This document shows positions 51,529 to 60,944 of a stretch of 64,000 bases of DNA, one piece after another. Within the stretch, counting starts at the first letter, position 1; each line of letters opens with the position of its first letter. Source of the DNA: an uncultured Clostridia bacterium (GTDB taxonomy: Bacteria > Bacillota > Clostridia > UBA1381); assembly GCA_934487205.1 (NCBI GenBank), contig CAKSRS010000005.1, forward strand, positions 1 through 64,000, given 5' to 3'. The notes under the pieces were generated by a model. The model saw only the letters and a list, made by a program, of their open reading frames with translations. It made no database searches and was not told where the DNA came from. The translations under genes and the position numbers were made by a program.

Positions 51529-52836
51529 ATGGCAAACATAAAACCCTTCAGAGGATATATGTTCAATCAAGATAAAATCGGCGACTTAGGAAATGTTATG
51601 TCGCCTCCGTATGATTCAATTTCAAAATCGGAACAGGAAGAATTTTATTCACGGCACGAATACAACGCCATTCGGCTTGCAAAAGGTATGCGGTATGATA
51701 CCGATACCGACGCCGATAATCCGTTTACGCGTGCGCGCGGCTTTATGCAGGACTGGATTGCGGACAACGTACTTGTGCGCGATGAAAAACCCGCAATTTA
51801 CCTATACGAACAAGAGGCGGACTATGGCAAATCCTCATTTACAAACAAGGGATTTGTTGCACTTTTAGAGCTTGAAGACCTCGGCAAACATGTTGTTTCA
51901 TGCGAGGATACAACTCCGATTAACAAAAAAGACCGCTATGAGCTTTTGTCGCATACAAAGGCTAATTTTAACATGATAAACTGTATGTACATAGAAAGCG
52001 AGAAATATCTGTCGCGCATGATGACGGAAATCTCCGACACACCGCCCGACGTCAGCTTTACCGTCCCCGACGGGACGAAGGAGCGTTTATGGCGCATTAC
52101 CGACGAAGAAAAGATCAACTTCATCATCAATGCGCTTAAGCCGCACACTTTCTACATTGCGGACGGACAGAACCGCTATGAAACGTCGCTTGCATACCGC
52201 AACGAATGTCGGAAAAACAATCCCGAACATACAGGAAAGGAGCCGTACAATTATATAATGACGCTCCTTACAAACGCATTTGACGACGGAATAGTTCAGC
52301 TGCCGTTCCACCGCTTGGTGCGCTTTAACAAGCCGTTTAACGAGTCATTCTTTGTGGCGTCGTGCCAGGATAATTTTAAGGTAGAAAAAATAATTGTGGA
52401 CACCGACACATCGGATTTTTCCGACACGGTAAAAAAACAGATTTCCACAACTTCGATGGAAAATAAAATAGCGCTGTACTGCGGCGACAAATATTTTTAT
52501 CGGCTTACGCTAAAAAGCCGCGCATCGGTAAGGCGCGAAATTCCCGACAAAAGCGACGCGTACTGCTCGCTTGATACCGCCGTTTTGAATAATCTTATTC
52601 TGCATGATATTCTCGGCATAACCGAGGACGAATACGACGCAAGAATAGATTACACGAAAAGCGTGGGCGACGGCATGCGGCGCGTTCTTAATCATGAATT
52701 CGGCTGCATGCTTGCGGTAAATCCGGTAAAAACGTGGCAAATCCGCGCCGTAGCAATGGCGGGCGATAAAATGCCGCCGAAATCGATTTGCGTATTCCCC
52801 AAACCGGTTACGGGAATTATCATTAACACGCTTTAA
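51529..52836 (+). CDS. DUF1015 family protein
   Basis: 435 residues, ATG 51529 after GAGGTGATAC. The full DUF1015 pattern is present: IKPFRGYMFNQ, VMSPPYDSIS, YEQEADYGKSSFTNKGFVALLELED, TFYIADGQNRYETSLAYRNEC and a C-terminal LAVNPVKTWQIRAVAMAGDKMPPKS. The HxxDGHHR-like core is here IADGQNRYE. The family is widespread in anaerobes and often near serine/phosphoglycerate genes, but its activity is not established. Confidence 0.93.
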   Translation: MANIKPFRGYMFNQDKIGDLGNVMSPPYDSISKSEQEEFYSRHEYNAIRLAKGMRYDTDTDADNPFTRARGFMQDWIADNVLVRDEKPAIYLYEQEADYGKSSFTNKGFVALLELEDLGKHVVSCEDTTPINKKDRYELLSHTKANFNMINCMYIESEKYLSRMMTEISDTPPDVSFTVPDGTKERLWRITDEEKINFIINALKPHTFYIADGQNRYETSLAYRNECRKNNPEHTGKEPYNYIMTLLTNAFDDGIVQLPFHRLVRFNKPFNESFFVASCQDNFKVEKIIVDTDTSDFSDTVKKQISTTSMENKIALYCGDKYFYRLTLKSRASVRREIPDKSDAYCSLDTAVLNNLILHDILGITEDEYDARIDYTKSVGDGMRRVLNHEFGCMLAVNPVKTWQIRAVAMAGDKMPPKSICVFPKPVTGIIINTL

Positions 52837-52853
52837 TTTAAATTGACATAAAT

Positions 52854-52901
52854 TGAGCCGACTCCCAAAAAGTCTGACGATTGGGATATCGGCTCATTTT
52901 T
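52854..52901. terminator. Bidirectional terminator between DUF1015 and hydF
   Basis: TGAGCCG (52854-52860) pairs with CGGCTCA (52890-52896), with an inner TCCCAA/TTGGGA pair and TTTTT to 52901. It serves both convergent genes. Confidence 0.75.
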
Positions 52902-52906
52902 AATGT

Positions 52907-54115
52907 TTATTTGTCAAGTTCCGCCAAAACCGACGGGAACGGCGCAAGCGCGCGCCTTAATATTCCCGTGAGCTGTGCAAGCGCGATTCCGTAATTTGTT
53001 ATCGGCACTCCGCAATCCTTTGCGTATTTTACGCGCGCATGCATTTCGCGCTCATTCAGCATGCACGCGCCGCAATGCACAACAAGCGCATATTTACTTA
53101 AATCCGACGGGAATTCTCCGCCCGATGTAAATTCAAAATTCAGGTTTTTACCCGAATATTCCGTAATCATTTTCGGCAGTTTCACCGTTCCGATATCCTC
53201 GCACTGCCTGTGGTGCGTGCAGCCCTCGGAAATCAGCACCGTGTCACCGTCATGCAGTCTGTCGAGCATTGCCGCGCCCTTTACCGACTCCGCAAGACTC
53301 CCCTTATACCGCGCAAACAAAATCGAAAAGGACGTAAGCAATATATCCTCCGGCGTGTCGCGGCTGACCTTTGCAAAAGCCTGTGAATCGGTAATAACCA
53401 TTTTCGGCTTGACGCCGAGCTTATCGAGCGCCGATTTCAACTCCGTCTCCCGCACAACGACATTTATTGCATTTTTTGCCAGAATATCGCGTATCGTCTG
53501 CTGCTGCGGCAGAATAAGTCTGCCCTTCGGCGCGGACGAATCAATCGGCGTTACGAGGATTACAACATCATTCGCATCTATCAGGTCGCCAAGAATTGTC
53601 TTTTCTTCGTCGCATTTAATAATACGCGCGAGCATTTCCTTCAGCTGCTCAATGTTCGTACCTTTTTCTGCGCTGACATAAATCACATTCTCAGGCACAT
53701 CAGTCGGCACATCATACAGATCCGATTTATTAAATGCTATAATATACGGGATTTTTCTCTTTTTGAACTCATCAATAAGCGCGTTATCCTGTGCCTGCAA
53801 ACCGATTTGCCCGTCCGCAACCAAAACCGCTGCGTCGGCACGGTCAATCGCGCGCAGCGCACGCTCAACACGCATTTTTCCGAGTTCACCTTCATCGTCG
53901 ATGCCCGGAGTATCAATAATAACTACAGGTCCGAGGGGCAGAATTTCCATAGCCTTCTGCACAGGGTCGGTCGTCGTCCCCTTTGTGTCCGACACAAGCG
54001 ACAGTTTTTGTCCCGTTACGGCATTTACCACGCTTGATTTCCCGGCATTTCTTATCCCGCAAAAAATTATGTGCGGGCGCTCCGCCGATACTCTGTTGCT
54101 TAAATTAATATTCAT
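52907..54115 (-). CDS. hydF: [FeFe]-hydrogenase maturation GTPase HydF
   Basis: 402 residues, ATG 54115 behind ACGGAGG. N-terminal GTPase domain (CGIRNAGKSSVVNAV, DTPGIDDEGE, AFNKSDL), a middle dimerisation region and the C-terminal Fe-S site formed by CTHH and HCGACML, matching CxH...HCxxC. HydF is the scaffold on which the 2Fe subcluster is assembled before transfer to the hydrogenase. It follows hydG by 33 bases. The third maturase, hydE, is not in this window. Confidence 0.95.
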   Translation of the reverse strand: MNINLSNRVSAERPHIIFCGIRNAGKSSVVNAVTGQKLSLVSDTKGTTTDPVQKAMEILPLGPVVIIDTPGIDDEGELGKMRVERALRAIDRADAAVLVADGQIGLQAQDNALIDEFKKRKIPYIIAFNKSDLYDVPTDVPENVIYVSAEKGTNIEQLKEMLARIIKCDEEKTILGDLIDANDVVILVTPIDSSAPKGRLILPQQQTIRDILAKNAINVVVRETELKSALDKLGVKPKMVITDSQAFAKVSRDTPEDILLTSFSILFARYKGSLAESVKGAAMLDRLHDGDTVLISEGCTHHRQCEDIGTVKLPKMITEYSGKNLNFEFTSGGEFPSDLSKYALVVHCGACMLNEREMHARVKYAKDCGVPITNYGIALAQLTGILRRALAPFPSVLAELDK

Positions 54116-54148
54116 TTTTCCGACCTCCGTTTCCGCGGCAATTGTTTT

Positions 54149-55594
54149 TTAAAATCTGAAATCTCTGTGGTTTGACGCCTTGATATCGGCAATATTTTGG
54201 CGCGCGATTTCCTCAACCTTTTCCTTCGGTATTTTTTTAAGTTCCTTTTCTATGAGTTCAAAACCGATTTTCTTTGTATCTTCGCTTGCATAGTCTACAA
54301 GATATTCCGTCAGTGTCATCAGCGCGTTCGGGTGGCAGCAGTTTTGAATTTGCCCTGTTTTGCACAGACTCATAAAGCGGTCGCCCGTTCTGCCTTCACG
54401 ATAGCACGCCGTGCAGAATGACGGAATATATCCGAGTTTCATAAGCCAGTTCACAACATCGTCCAGCGTGCGTTGGTCGGAAACGTCAAACTGTTCCGAA
54501 TCATGCGGGCGTTCCTCCTCGCAGTAACCTCCGACAGATGTGCGCGACGCACCGCTTATCTGCGATATTCCCAGACCCAAAACCTTGCCGCGCACTTCTT
54601 CGCTCTCTCTTGTTGAAATAATCATGCCTGTGTACGGAACGGCAATTCTAATACATGCAATAATTTTTTCAAACATTTCGTCCGAAAGACTGTTATCAAA
54701 AACATCGGGGTCGATGTCATCGGCATGCTTAACCCGCGGAACGCTGATTGTGTGCGGACCTACGCCGTGTACTGCCTCAAGATGTTCCGCGTGCATCAAA
54801 AGTCCGGCAAATTCATATTTGTAACCCTCAAGTCCGAACAAAACGCCAAGCCCGACATCATCAATGCCGCCTTCCATAGCGCGGTCCATAGCCTCGGTAT
54901 GATAATCATAGTCATGTTTCGGACCTGTGGGGTGCAGTTCAAGGTAGCTTTCCTTGTTATATGTTTCCTGAAAGAGAATGTATGTCCCTATTCCCGCATC
55001 TTTCAGTTTCCGGTAGTTTTCAACCGTTGTCGCCGCAATATTTACGTTTACGCGGCGAATATCACCGTTTTTGTGGTGAACGGAATAAATCGTTTTTATG
55101 CAGTCTAAAATATACTCAATAGGATTATTTACGGGGTCCTCGCCCGCCTCAATGGCAAGACGTTTGTGTCCCATATCCTGCAGCGCGATAACTTCCGCGC
55201 GGATTTCCTCCTGCGTCAGCTTTTTACGCGCAATATGCTTGTTTTTCATGTGATACGGGCAGTACACGCAGCCGTTTACACAATAATTTGACAGGTACAG
55301 CGGCGCAAACATAACAATTCGATTCCCATAAAATGCCAGCTTTATTTCCTGCGCCAATTTATACATTTCCTCTATTTTTTCCGGAATATCGCACGCCAAA
55401 AGCACCGACGCCTCGCGGTGCGTAAGTCCGCGACAGACCGTGCCGTTTTCCGTCTTTTGCGGACGCGCTTTTTCCAAAATTTCGTCTATCAGCGCGACAT
55501 TATTTTTATTCTCCTCGGCATAGCGTATTGTTTCGCGGATTTCTTCATCGCTTATAAATTCCTCCGCTTTGAGTGATTTCGGATTATAATTCAT
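54149..55594 (-). CDS. hydG: [FeFe]-hydrogenase maturation radical SAM tyrosine lyase HydG
   Basis: 481 residues from ATG 55594; the frame runs upstream into the leader terminator and that part is not coding. Radical SAM cluster CVNGCVYC (CxxxCxxC, near residue 100), and the C-terminal auxiliary cluster ligands CTACYREGRTG and a later CKTG. HydG cleaves tyrosine to make the CO and CN ligands and p-cresol. Operon hydG-hydF, preceded by a strong promoter and an intrinsic terminator in the leader. Confidence 0.96.
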   Translation of the reverse strand: MNYNPKSLKAEEFISDEEIRETIRYAEENKNNVALIDEILEKARPQKTENGTVCRGLTHREASVLLACDIPEKIEEMYKLAQEIKLAFYGNRIVMFAPLYLSNYCVNGCVYCPYHMKNKHIARKKLTQEEIRAEVIALQDMGHKRLAIEAGEDPVNNPIEYILDCIKTIYSVHHKNGDIRRVNVNIAATTVENYRKLKDAGIGTYILFQETYNKESYLELHPTGPKHDYDYHTEAMDRAMEGGIDDVGLGVLFGLEGYKYEFAGLLMHAEHLEAVHGVGPHTISVPRVKHADDIDPDVFDNSLSDEMFEKIIACIRIAVPYTGMIISTRESEEVRGKVLGLGISQISGASRTSVGGYCEEERPHDSEQFDVSDQRTLDDVVNWLMKLGYIPSFCTACYREGRTGDRFMSLCKTGQIQNCCHPNALMTLTEYLVDYASEDTKKIGFELIEKELKKIPKEKVEEIARQNIADIKASNHRDFRF

Positions 55595-55628
55595 TTTCTT
55601 ATCCCTTTCTTTTACCACCTGTAACAGT

Positions 55629-55656
55629 AAAAAAGCCGCACCCAAAAAGGGTGCGG
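55629..55656 (-). terminator. Terminator in the hydG leader
   Basis: Minus strand CCGCACCC (5' arm, 55649-55656 in + coordinates) pairs with GGGTGCGG (55636-55643) over a five-base loop, followed by six T. It lies 35 bases before the hydG start and about 70 bases after the presumed transcription start, so it can act as an attenuator as well as ending the ddh transcript. Confidence 0.8.
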
Positions 55657-55731
55657 TAATTCCGTATCATTCCCTTTTTATCAGAAATTGCCATTGCAAA
55701 ATCTTACCGTCAGGTAAATTTTATTTATTAT

Positions 55732-55760
55732 ATTATATCACGTTTTGCCTGTTTAGTCAA
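55732..55760 (-). promoter_or_regulatory. Promoter of hydG-hydF
   Basis: Minus strand TTGACT (55755-55760, 5/6), 17-base spacer, TATAAT (55732-55737, 6/6). It overlaps the intergenic side of the ddh stop at 55766. The leader it defines contains a small TTACC-TGAC-GGTAA hairpin before the terminator. Confidence 0.8.
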
Positions 55761-55765
55761 GCATA

Positions 55766-56746
55766 TTACAGCAGTGTTTTCCGAATTTCCTCCGCAGACT
55801 TCGGCGACAGATATATCGGCGGAACATCTAAAACCGTTTTACAGCCGCAGCTGCCCTCGCGGTTTAATCTGTATACCGCTCTCGCATACGCCACCAGAAC
55901 CGACGCCGTAAATTCGGGATTGGAATCAAGCTTTAAGCTATACTCAATTGTATGCTTGTGCTCGCCGTTTACTCCTGTAATACCGCTCCTTATTACAAAC
56001 CCGCCGTGAGGTATTCCGCTGTGATTTTCCTTCATTTCTTCCTCCGAAATAAAACGCACAATTGTGTCATAATCGGAAAAATAATTAGGCATACTCTTGA
56101 TTTCGTTCTCGATTTTCGCCTTATCGGAGCCTTCTTCCGCAACAACAAAACATTCGCGCAAGTGCTTTTCACGTGCGGAAAGCCGTGGATTTTCACCGTT
56201 TCGTACACGCTGCAACGCGTCCTCAACAGGTATTGTGTACTGCCGCGCGTCTTTAACGCCCGCAATTCTGCGCACCGCGTCGGAATGACCCTGACTTACA
56301 CCCTTGCCCCAAAAAGTATATGCATTCCCCTGCGGCAGAACCGCCTCGGCATACAATCTGCTGAGCGAGAACATTCCCGGATCCCAGCCGGCGGAAATCA
56401 GCGCTGTCTTACCGTTTTTCCGCGCCGCTTTATCCACATTCTCAAAATGCTGCGGAATATGCGCATGCGTATCAAAACTGTCAATAACGTTGAAAAATTC
56501 CGCATATTCGGGTGTTTGTTTCGGCAAATCTGTAGCGGATCCGCCGCATATTATAAGCACATCTATATTATCTTTATGATTTATTATTTCGTCTGCTCCG
56601 AATACCTTTGTACCTGTAAGCGTTTTTACATCGGACGGATTTCTTCTCGTAAAAATTCCGTATAGCGAAATGTCCCTGTTCTGCTTAACGGCGCACTCAA
56701 CCCCTCTGCCGAGATTTCCGTAACCGGCTATTGCAATATTAATCAT
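55766..56746 (-). CDS. ddh: meso-Diaminopimelate D-dehydrogenase
   Basis: 326 residues, ATG 56746 behind AAAGGAGCGG. NADP-binding GYGNLGRGVE at the N-terminus, IFTRRNP, FNVIDSFDTHAHIP, SAGWDPGMFS, FWGKGVSQGHSDA and GITGVNGEHKHTIEYSL are all Ddh-specific motifs. It makes meso-DAP directly from tetrahydrodipicolinate and ammonia, the one-step lysine and peptidoglycan route. It has its own promoter. No other lysine genes are adjacent. Confidence 0.97.
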   Translation of the reverse strand: MINIAIAGYGNLGRGVECAVKQNRDISLYGIFTRRNPSDVKTLTGTKVFGADEIINHKDNIDVLIICGGSATDLPKQTPEYAEFFNVIDSFDTHAHIPQHFENVDKAARKNGKTALISAGWDPGMFSLSRLYAEAVLPQGNAYTFWGKGVSQGHSDAVRRIAGVKDARQYTIPVEDALQRVRNGENPRLSAREKHLRECFVVAEEGSDKAKIENEIKSMPNYFSDYDTIVRFISEEEMKENHSGIPHGGFVIRSGITGVNGEHKHTIEYSLKLDSNPEFTASVLVAYARAVYRLNREGSCGCKTVLDVPPIYLSPKSAEEIRKTLL

Positions 56747-56780
56747 CTTTCACCGCTCCTTTTGCGAATTTATACTAATA

Positions 56781-56809
56781 ATTATAATACATTTTTCCCG
56801 TAAAATCAA
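56781..56809 (-). promoter_or_regulatory. Promoter of ddh
   Basis: Minus strand TTGATT (56804-56809), 17-base spacer, TATAAT (56781-56786, 6/6), 35 bases before the ddh start. Confidence 0.7.
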
Positions 56810-56845
56810 TAAAAATCCGCAAAATTTACGAACAGCCCGCATAAA

Positions 56846-58804
56846 TCAGTCAAAAAACAGCGTTGCAACATTCCAGCCGCCTATTTCGGGAACGGTTACA
56901 ATTCCGCCTTCATCAACGGTGAGTTCCGTCGGCGTTTGATACTGCCCCATAAGCAGCGCCTTTGTACCCGGCTTGCGCTGCACCTTGATTTTAATATTTT
57001 CGTATTTCCCCATAGTGCAGTTTGTTATGCTCACGCACGCAAGCGAACCGTCAGCATTAACGCGCGGGTGAACCGCTGCCGAAAATCCCGTAATCATACG
57101 TGCCGAAAGCGGCTTTTCCGATATATACTCGATACTGTTGAAAATCTGCTCACGTTTCGCCGTGCTTACCGTTCTGTTCCACAAATCAAAGCCGAAAACC
57201 GCCCACTTCGCGCCTTTCGGCGTCGTTATAATCGCATTTGCGGCAGCGCCGTCATTTTCCACTTCCTGCGGGACGGTTTTTTTGTATCTTCCGATAACTT
57301 CAAGATTTTCGCCAATCAGCTTATATGCATCGGACGCAAGAAACTTTCCGCCCCACATGGTGCCCGCATACCGGGTATTGATTTTGTGGTCGGTCAGTTC
57401 CTCGCTGATTTTGCGCACCGATACTTTTTCCGCCGAAATACCTATGTCAAATCCGCGTTTTTTGAAAACTTCGACCGCCGCGCCGTCGGTCAAGACAGGG
57501 CGGGAGATAAGCTTTTCCATTTCTTCATCCGATAATCTTTCCGCCGTATCACCGCTCATCACAAATACGCCGTCATCGCGGTATTCAAACACAAGCGGCA
57601 GATTAATGTATGCCAAAATTGCCTCTTGGTCCTCATTTTTTCCCGCCACATAATCGAACGGATTTTCGCATTTAACGCTCCACCCGTTGTGCGGATATAC
57701 AACGACTGTGCCGCTCGACGCTGTCCTCTTATTGATCTGCGCCAGCTTTTCCCAGTATTTCCGATGCCGCGAAAATCCGCCGAGCATTTGCCCGTACCAA
57801 TCAATATCTTCGCGCAAATGCATCATCATTGAATAACTCATCGCCGTCGCACCGATTGCCATATAATATGATGTTTCAAAACATACGCCGGGTATGCTTT
57901 TCCCGTACGTGACAAAAGGAAGATTTTCAATTTCTGGACGTATTTCCTTAACATACGGCGGAAGTTCGCGTATTTGTTTAAGTAATTCCTTGCCTTTTTT
58001 AATAAATTCGGTCGGTTCATGGTCATCATACGCGCCGCCGCCCGGACGCGACAGCGGCGTTTTTCCCGTCGCTTTATAAATCGCCTCCATTATACTGCGC
58101 GCGCCGCCTTCGATATATCCGCCGAAACCGCCCTGCTGCAATCCGACAAATGTGTCTGGCATGACATCATGAATCGCCGAGCAAAGCTCATATGTAAATT
58201 CATATAAACCGTCCTTCACGAAATCCATATATCTTTTGCGCCATTTTGCGTCGCCAAAATTGATTTCGTGCACCAATTCGGCGCGCGTAAACGTGCTCCC
58301 GTACATATCGTTGAATTTTTTTATACAATCATCGCAAAAACAGCCGTGACTTACCGGCGCATGATTGCACGGGCGCAGGTCATCATCAATCCATATCGCA
58401 TACGGCTGTACCCCTGCATATTTTTTTATTGCGTCAAACGTGTACTTTTTGAAATTTTCGCCGCGCCAGCAAAAACAATATTCCGCTGTTGTGCCATCGT
58501 CGCCGACCATGCGCTCCGCTTTTGAGTCTTCATACAAAAGTCCGCTGCAATCGCGGCTTGCCATATATTCGCCGTGTCCTATGGTGTTGCTTAGCTGCAG
58601 CGATACGCGGATACCCGATTTTCGAAATTTTTCCGCCGCTCTTACTATATTTTCTGCCGCCTTTTCGTGCCGTTCAAGCGGTGGAAACCCGTATTCGGTC
58701 GCGAACCAGACTTCGTCGCACGAACCCGGATTTTCTTCAATAATCCGCAAAACGGAATCCATATATTTGTCATCTTTGCCGCTGCCCAGTCTTTGTGTAA
58801 GCAA
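56846..58804 (-). CDS. Large protein of probable glycoside-hydrolase-like (beta/alpha) barrel architecture
   Basis: 652 residues with a TTG start at 58804. That start is supported by AGAGGAAG just upstream and by a promoter whose predicted transcript begins near 58832, which rules out the longer frame to 58867. The N-terminal 300 residues look like a TIM barrel (VWFATEYGFPP, SLQLSNTIGHGEY, AIWIDDDLRP), with CFCDDC near residue 145. A middle Rossmann-like and a C-terminal beta domain follow, like the order in GH42-type beta-galactosidases. No signal peptide. I cannot assign substrate or family. Confidence 0.6.
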   Translation of the reverse strand: MLTQRLGSGKDDKYMDSVLRIIEENPGSCDEVWFATEYGFPPLERHEKAAENIVRAAEKFRKSGIRVSLQLSNTIGHGEYMASRDCSGLLYEDSKAERMVGDDGTTAEYCFCWRGENFKKYTFDAIKKYAGVQPYAIWIDDDLRPCNHAPVSHGCFCDDCIKKFNDMYGSTFTRAELVHEINFGDAKWRKRYMDFVKDGLYEFTYELCSAIHDVMPDTFVGLQQGGFGGYIEGGARSIMEAIYKATGKTPLSRPGGGAYDDHEPTEFIKKGKELLKQIRELPPYVKEIRPEIENLPFVTYGKSIPGVCFETSYYMAIGATAMSYSMMMHLREDIDWYGQMLGGFSRHRKYWEKLAQINKRTASSGTVVVYPHNGWSVKCENPFDYVAGKNEDQEAILAYINLPLVFEYRDDGVFVMSGDTAERLSDEEMEKLISRPVLTDGAAVEVFKKRGFDIGISAEKVSVRKISEELTDHKINTRYAGTMWGGKFLASDAYKLIGENLEVIGRYKKTVPQEVENDGAAANAIITTPKGAKWAVFGFDLWNRTVSTAKREQIFNSIEYISEKPLSARMITGFSAAVHPRVNADGSLACVSITNCTMGKYENIKIKVQRKPGTKALLMGQYQTPTELTVDEGGIVTVPEIGGWNVATLFFD

Positions 58805-58838
58805 AAAATCACTTCCTCTTTTTTCAATTGATACAGCT

Positions 58839-58867
58839 AATATAGCACTTCTTTTTCGAAAAGTCAA
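58839..58867 (-). promoter_or_regulatory. Promoter of the barrel-protein gene
   Basis: Minus strand TTGACT (58862-58867), 17-base spacer, TATATT (58839-58844). It decides the TTG start at 58804. Confidence 0.7.
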
Positions 58868-58904
58868 TACAATATTTTACGAATAAAATTCGTTATTTTA
58901 AAAA

Positions 58905-58943
58905 AATCGGCAAATGTTTATAATACATAAACATTTGCCGATT
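58905..58943 (-). terminator. Terminator of the stalk-domain protein gene
   Basis: Perfect 17-pair stem (58905-58921 with 58927-58943), followed on the minus strand by TTTTTAAAA, seven bases after the stop. Confidence 0.9.
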
Positions 58944-58950
58944 AAAAGCA

Positions 58951-60888
58951 TTAATCACCCTGTTTTTTTATTTCCGCAACCTTGTTTGTTTCATCATAAG
59001 TCACGTCAAACCCGAGTTCCTCCGATATAAATCTCAGCGGAATCATTGTTTTTTCGTTCACAAGCTGCGCCGGAATATCAAGTATTTTTTCCTCACCGTT
59101 AACCTTCGCCCGGTCGCTGTCAATCGCCAGTTCAACCGTGTTGCCGCCATAAGTTATCGTAACCGTTCTGCCGGTGTCATTCCAGTCGACCGACGCGCCC
59201 ATACATTCAAACAGAAAACGCACCGAAATCAGCGTTCTGTCGCCGCGGATTACCGGCGGATTTACAAAACTCAAAAATTCGCCGTTTAGCTTTACTCTTA
59301 CGGCATCCGGCGCGGAAAGTGCGTCAAACTGCGACATGTCGCCCGAATACATCGTACCGTTATTTACGTTATAGTATACAAATCTGCTGCCATTGGAATA
59401 AAGCCGCACACCAAAGCTGTCCGACAGATAATTAATCTTCTCATACCCGAACGGTACGTCAGCCGCCGCACCGCGCGTAATTCCGTCACCGCTGTAATAC
59501 CATCTTCCGTCATTGTCGGTCATTAAAAACCAGCCGTTCCCGCCGAACATACGCACATAGTCAATGCCCTTCGTGTCCTCAAAAATTATCTTTGTCCTGT
59601 TGCCGTCCTTATCCGTAAGCGTGCCCGTCAGATTTTTGTTGCCTTCAAAATTTTTACGGCTGCCGCGCACGTCAATATCACTCTCAAGCGTTATCTCGCC
59701 GTCGGACGCACTCCTTGCGTCATACCGGAGTTTATCCCATTCAACCTTTTTATCCGCGTCATTAGTCCAGTTAATTCCGTCCGGGCTTTGCCACGTGAAC
59801 GTTATCCCCGTTTCATCCGACGTTTTATTTGTTGCGGCATAAAATATGCCGTCCTCAACATAAATTTCTTTTATGTCTCGCTCACTGCCCTTATATACCG
59901 TCATTTCGCCGTTATAATTTATATAAAAACTGTCTTTATTCGTGCTCCATGCAAAAATCCCGTTTTCGGTGACATTGTAATTTACAAACGGACGGTTGGC
60001 GGCGTCGCTGTATTCATACGTGCACATATTGTATGTACCGTTTTTCCATTCGCCGTCCTCCCAAACATAGTCGTCGCCGTTTATCGTGAATTGATGCGAC
60101 TTTCCGTTTATCACGACATATGTGCTGTCGTGCGGCAGTCTCTCCGGCAGCGGCACAGTCTTTGTCTCCCAATTTATCAAATCCTTCGACGTGTATGTAT
60201 ATTCAATGCCTTCGCCGTCACCTGCTCGCCATAAGTCATTTTGCACATATTCACCGTCGCGGTATTCCATAAACATTCCGCCGCTGTTAATTTCAAATCC
60301 GTCAATATTCAGTTTTTCAAAGCTTGCGCCCGTGTCCGATACATAAATCCCCGGCAGCCATGCGCTCGACGCAAAGAAAATTCTGTCGCCGATTATCGTC
60401 ATTTTCGCTCCTTCGGGAATATTTTCGACCTTGTTCCAGTTAATTCCGTCAAAACTCTGATACGTCCCCGTGCCGACTCTGTTGTAATTTTCGTCGTAAT
60501 CTTCAGCAAAAACAACAGCCGAATTTTTGTTTTTTATTATTGAGCGCACCGTCGCGGGAAGATTGTTTTCCGCTCTTTCCCAATTGCGTCCGTCTGCGGA
60601 AATAAGCGTATAACCCTTATTAATCGCGCAAAATTTCCCGCCAAGATATTCCACCGCCGTTACCTCGTCGGTTTTCCGAATTTCCCATTTTTGAAAATCA
60701 TCGCTGACGGCGATTTTCCCTGCACGCACGCCGACAAAAATCTTCCCGTCAGTATCAATATACGAAACGCCGTATTGCGGGCCCGCAAAATCATAAACCT
60801 CATCGCACTGCACCGTATATGCAAGCGCACCCGATGAAATTCCGCACACAAATATTATTGCACACAAAATCGAAACGAATTTTTTCAT
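58951..60888 (-). CDS. Secreted protein with two C-terminal stalk (copper amine oxidase N-like) units
   Basis: 645 residues from ATG 60888 (AAAGGAG). A signal peptide (residues 1-23, ending SGALA) is followed by about 480 residues of beta-propeller-like repeats with recurring D-G-x-N/I-W elements (SADGRNWERAEN, FDGINWNKVEN, SPDGINWTND). The C-terminal 115 residues are two copper amine oxidase N-terminal-like (stalk) units: VRVKLNGEFLSF...RTLISVRFLFECMGASVDW and KTMIPLRFISEELGFDVTYDE. Probably displayed at the cell surface. The propeller could bind glycans or proteins; no enzyme motif seen. Confidence 0.85.
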   Translation of the reverse strand: MKKFVSILCAIIFVCGISSGALAYTVQCDEVYDFAGPQYGVSYIDTDGKIFVGVRAGKIAVSDDFQKWEIRKTDEVTAVEYLGGKFCAINKGYTLISADGRNWERAENNLPATVRSIIKNKNSAVVFAEDYDENYNRVGTGTYQSFDGINWNKVENIPEGAKMTIIGDRIFFASSAWLPGIYVSDTGASFEKLNIDGFEINSGGMFMEYRDGEYVQNDLWRAGDGEGIEYTYTSKDLINWETKTVPLPERLPHDSTYVVINGKSHQFTINGDDYVWEDGEWKNGTYNMCTYEYSDAANRPFVNYNVTENGIFAWSTNKDSFYINYNGEMTVYKGSERDIKEIYVEDGIFYAATNKTSDETGITFTWQSPDGINWTNDADKKVEWDKLRYDARSASDGEITLESDIDVRGSRKNFEGNKNLTGTLTDKDGNRTKIIFEDTKGIDYVRMFGGNGWFLMTDNDGRWYYSGDGITRGAAADVPFGYEKINYLSDSFGVRLYSNGSRFVYYNVNNGTMYSGDMSQFDALSAPDAVRVKLNGEFLSFVNPPVIRGDRTLISVRFLFECMGASVDWNDTGRTVTITYGGNTVELAIDSDRAKVNGEEKILDIPAQLVNEKTMIPLRFISEELGFDVTYDETNKVAEIKKQGD

Positions 60889-60944
60889 TACGTATAGCTC
60901 CTTTAAAAAAATAACAGAGGACACTTTCTTCCTCCGTTATTGTA

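Noticed and set aside
55629..55724. T-box riboswitch in the hydG leader
   Set aside because: The segment before the terminator lacks the T-box consensus TGGNACCGCG and there is no space for a stem I; at about 130 bases it is too short.
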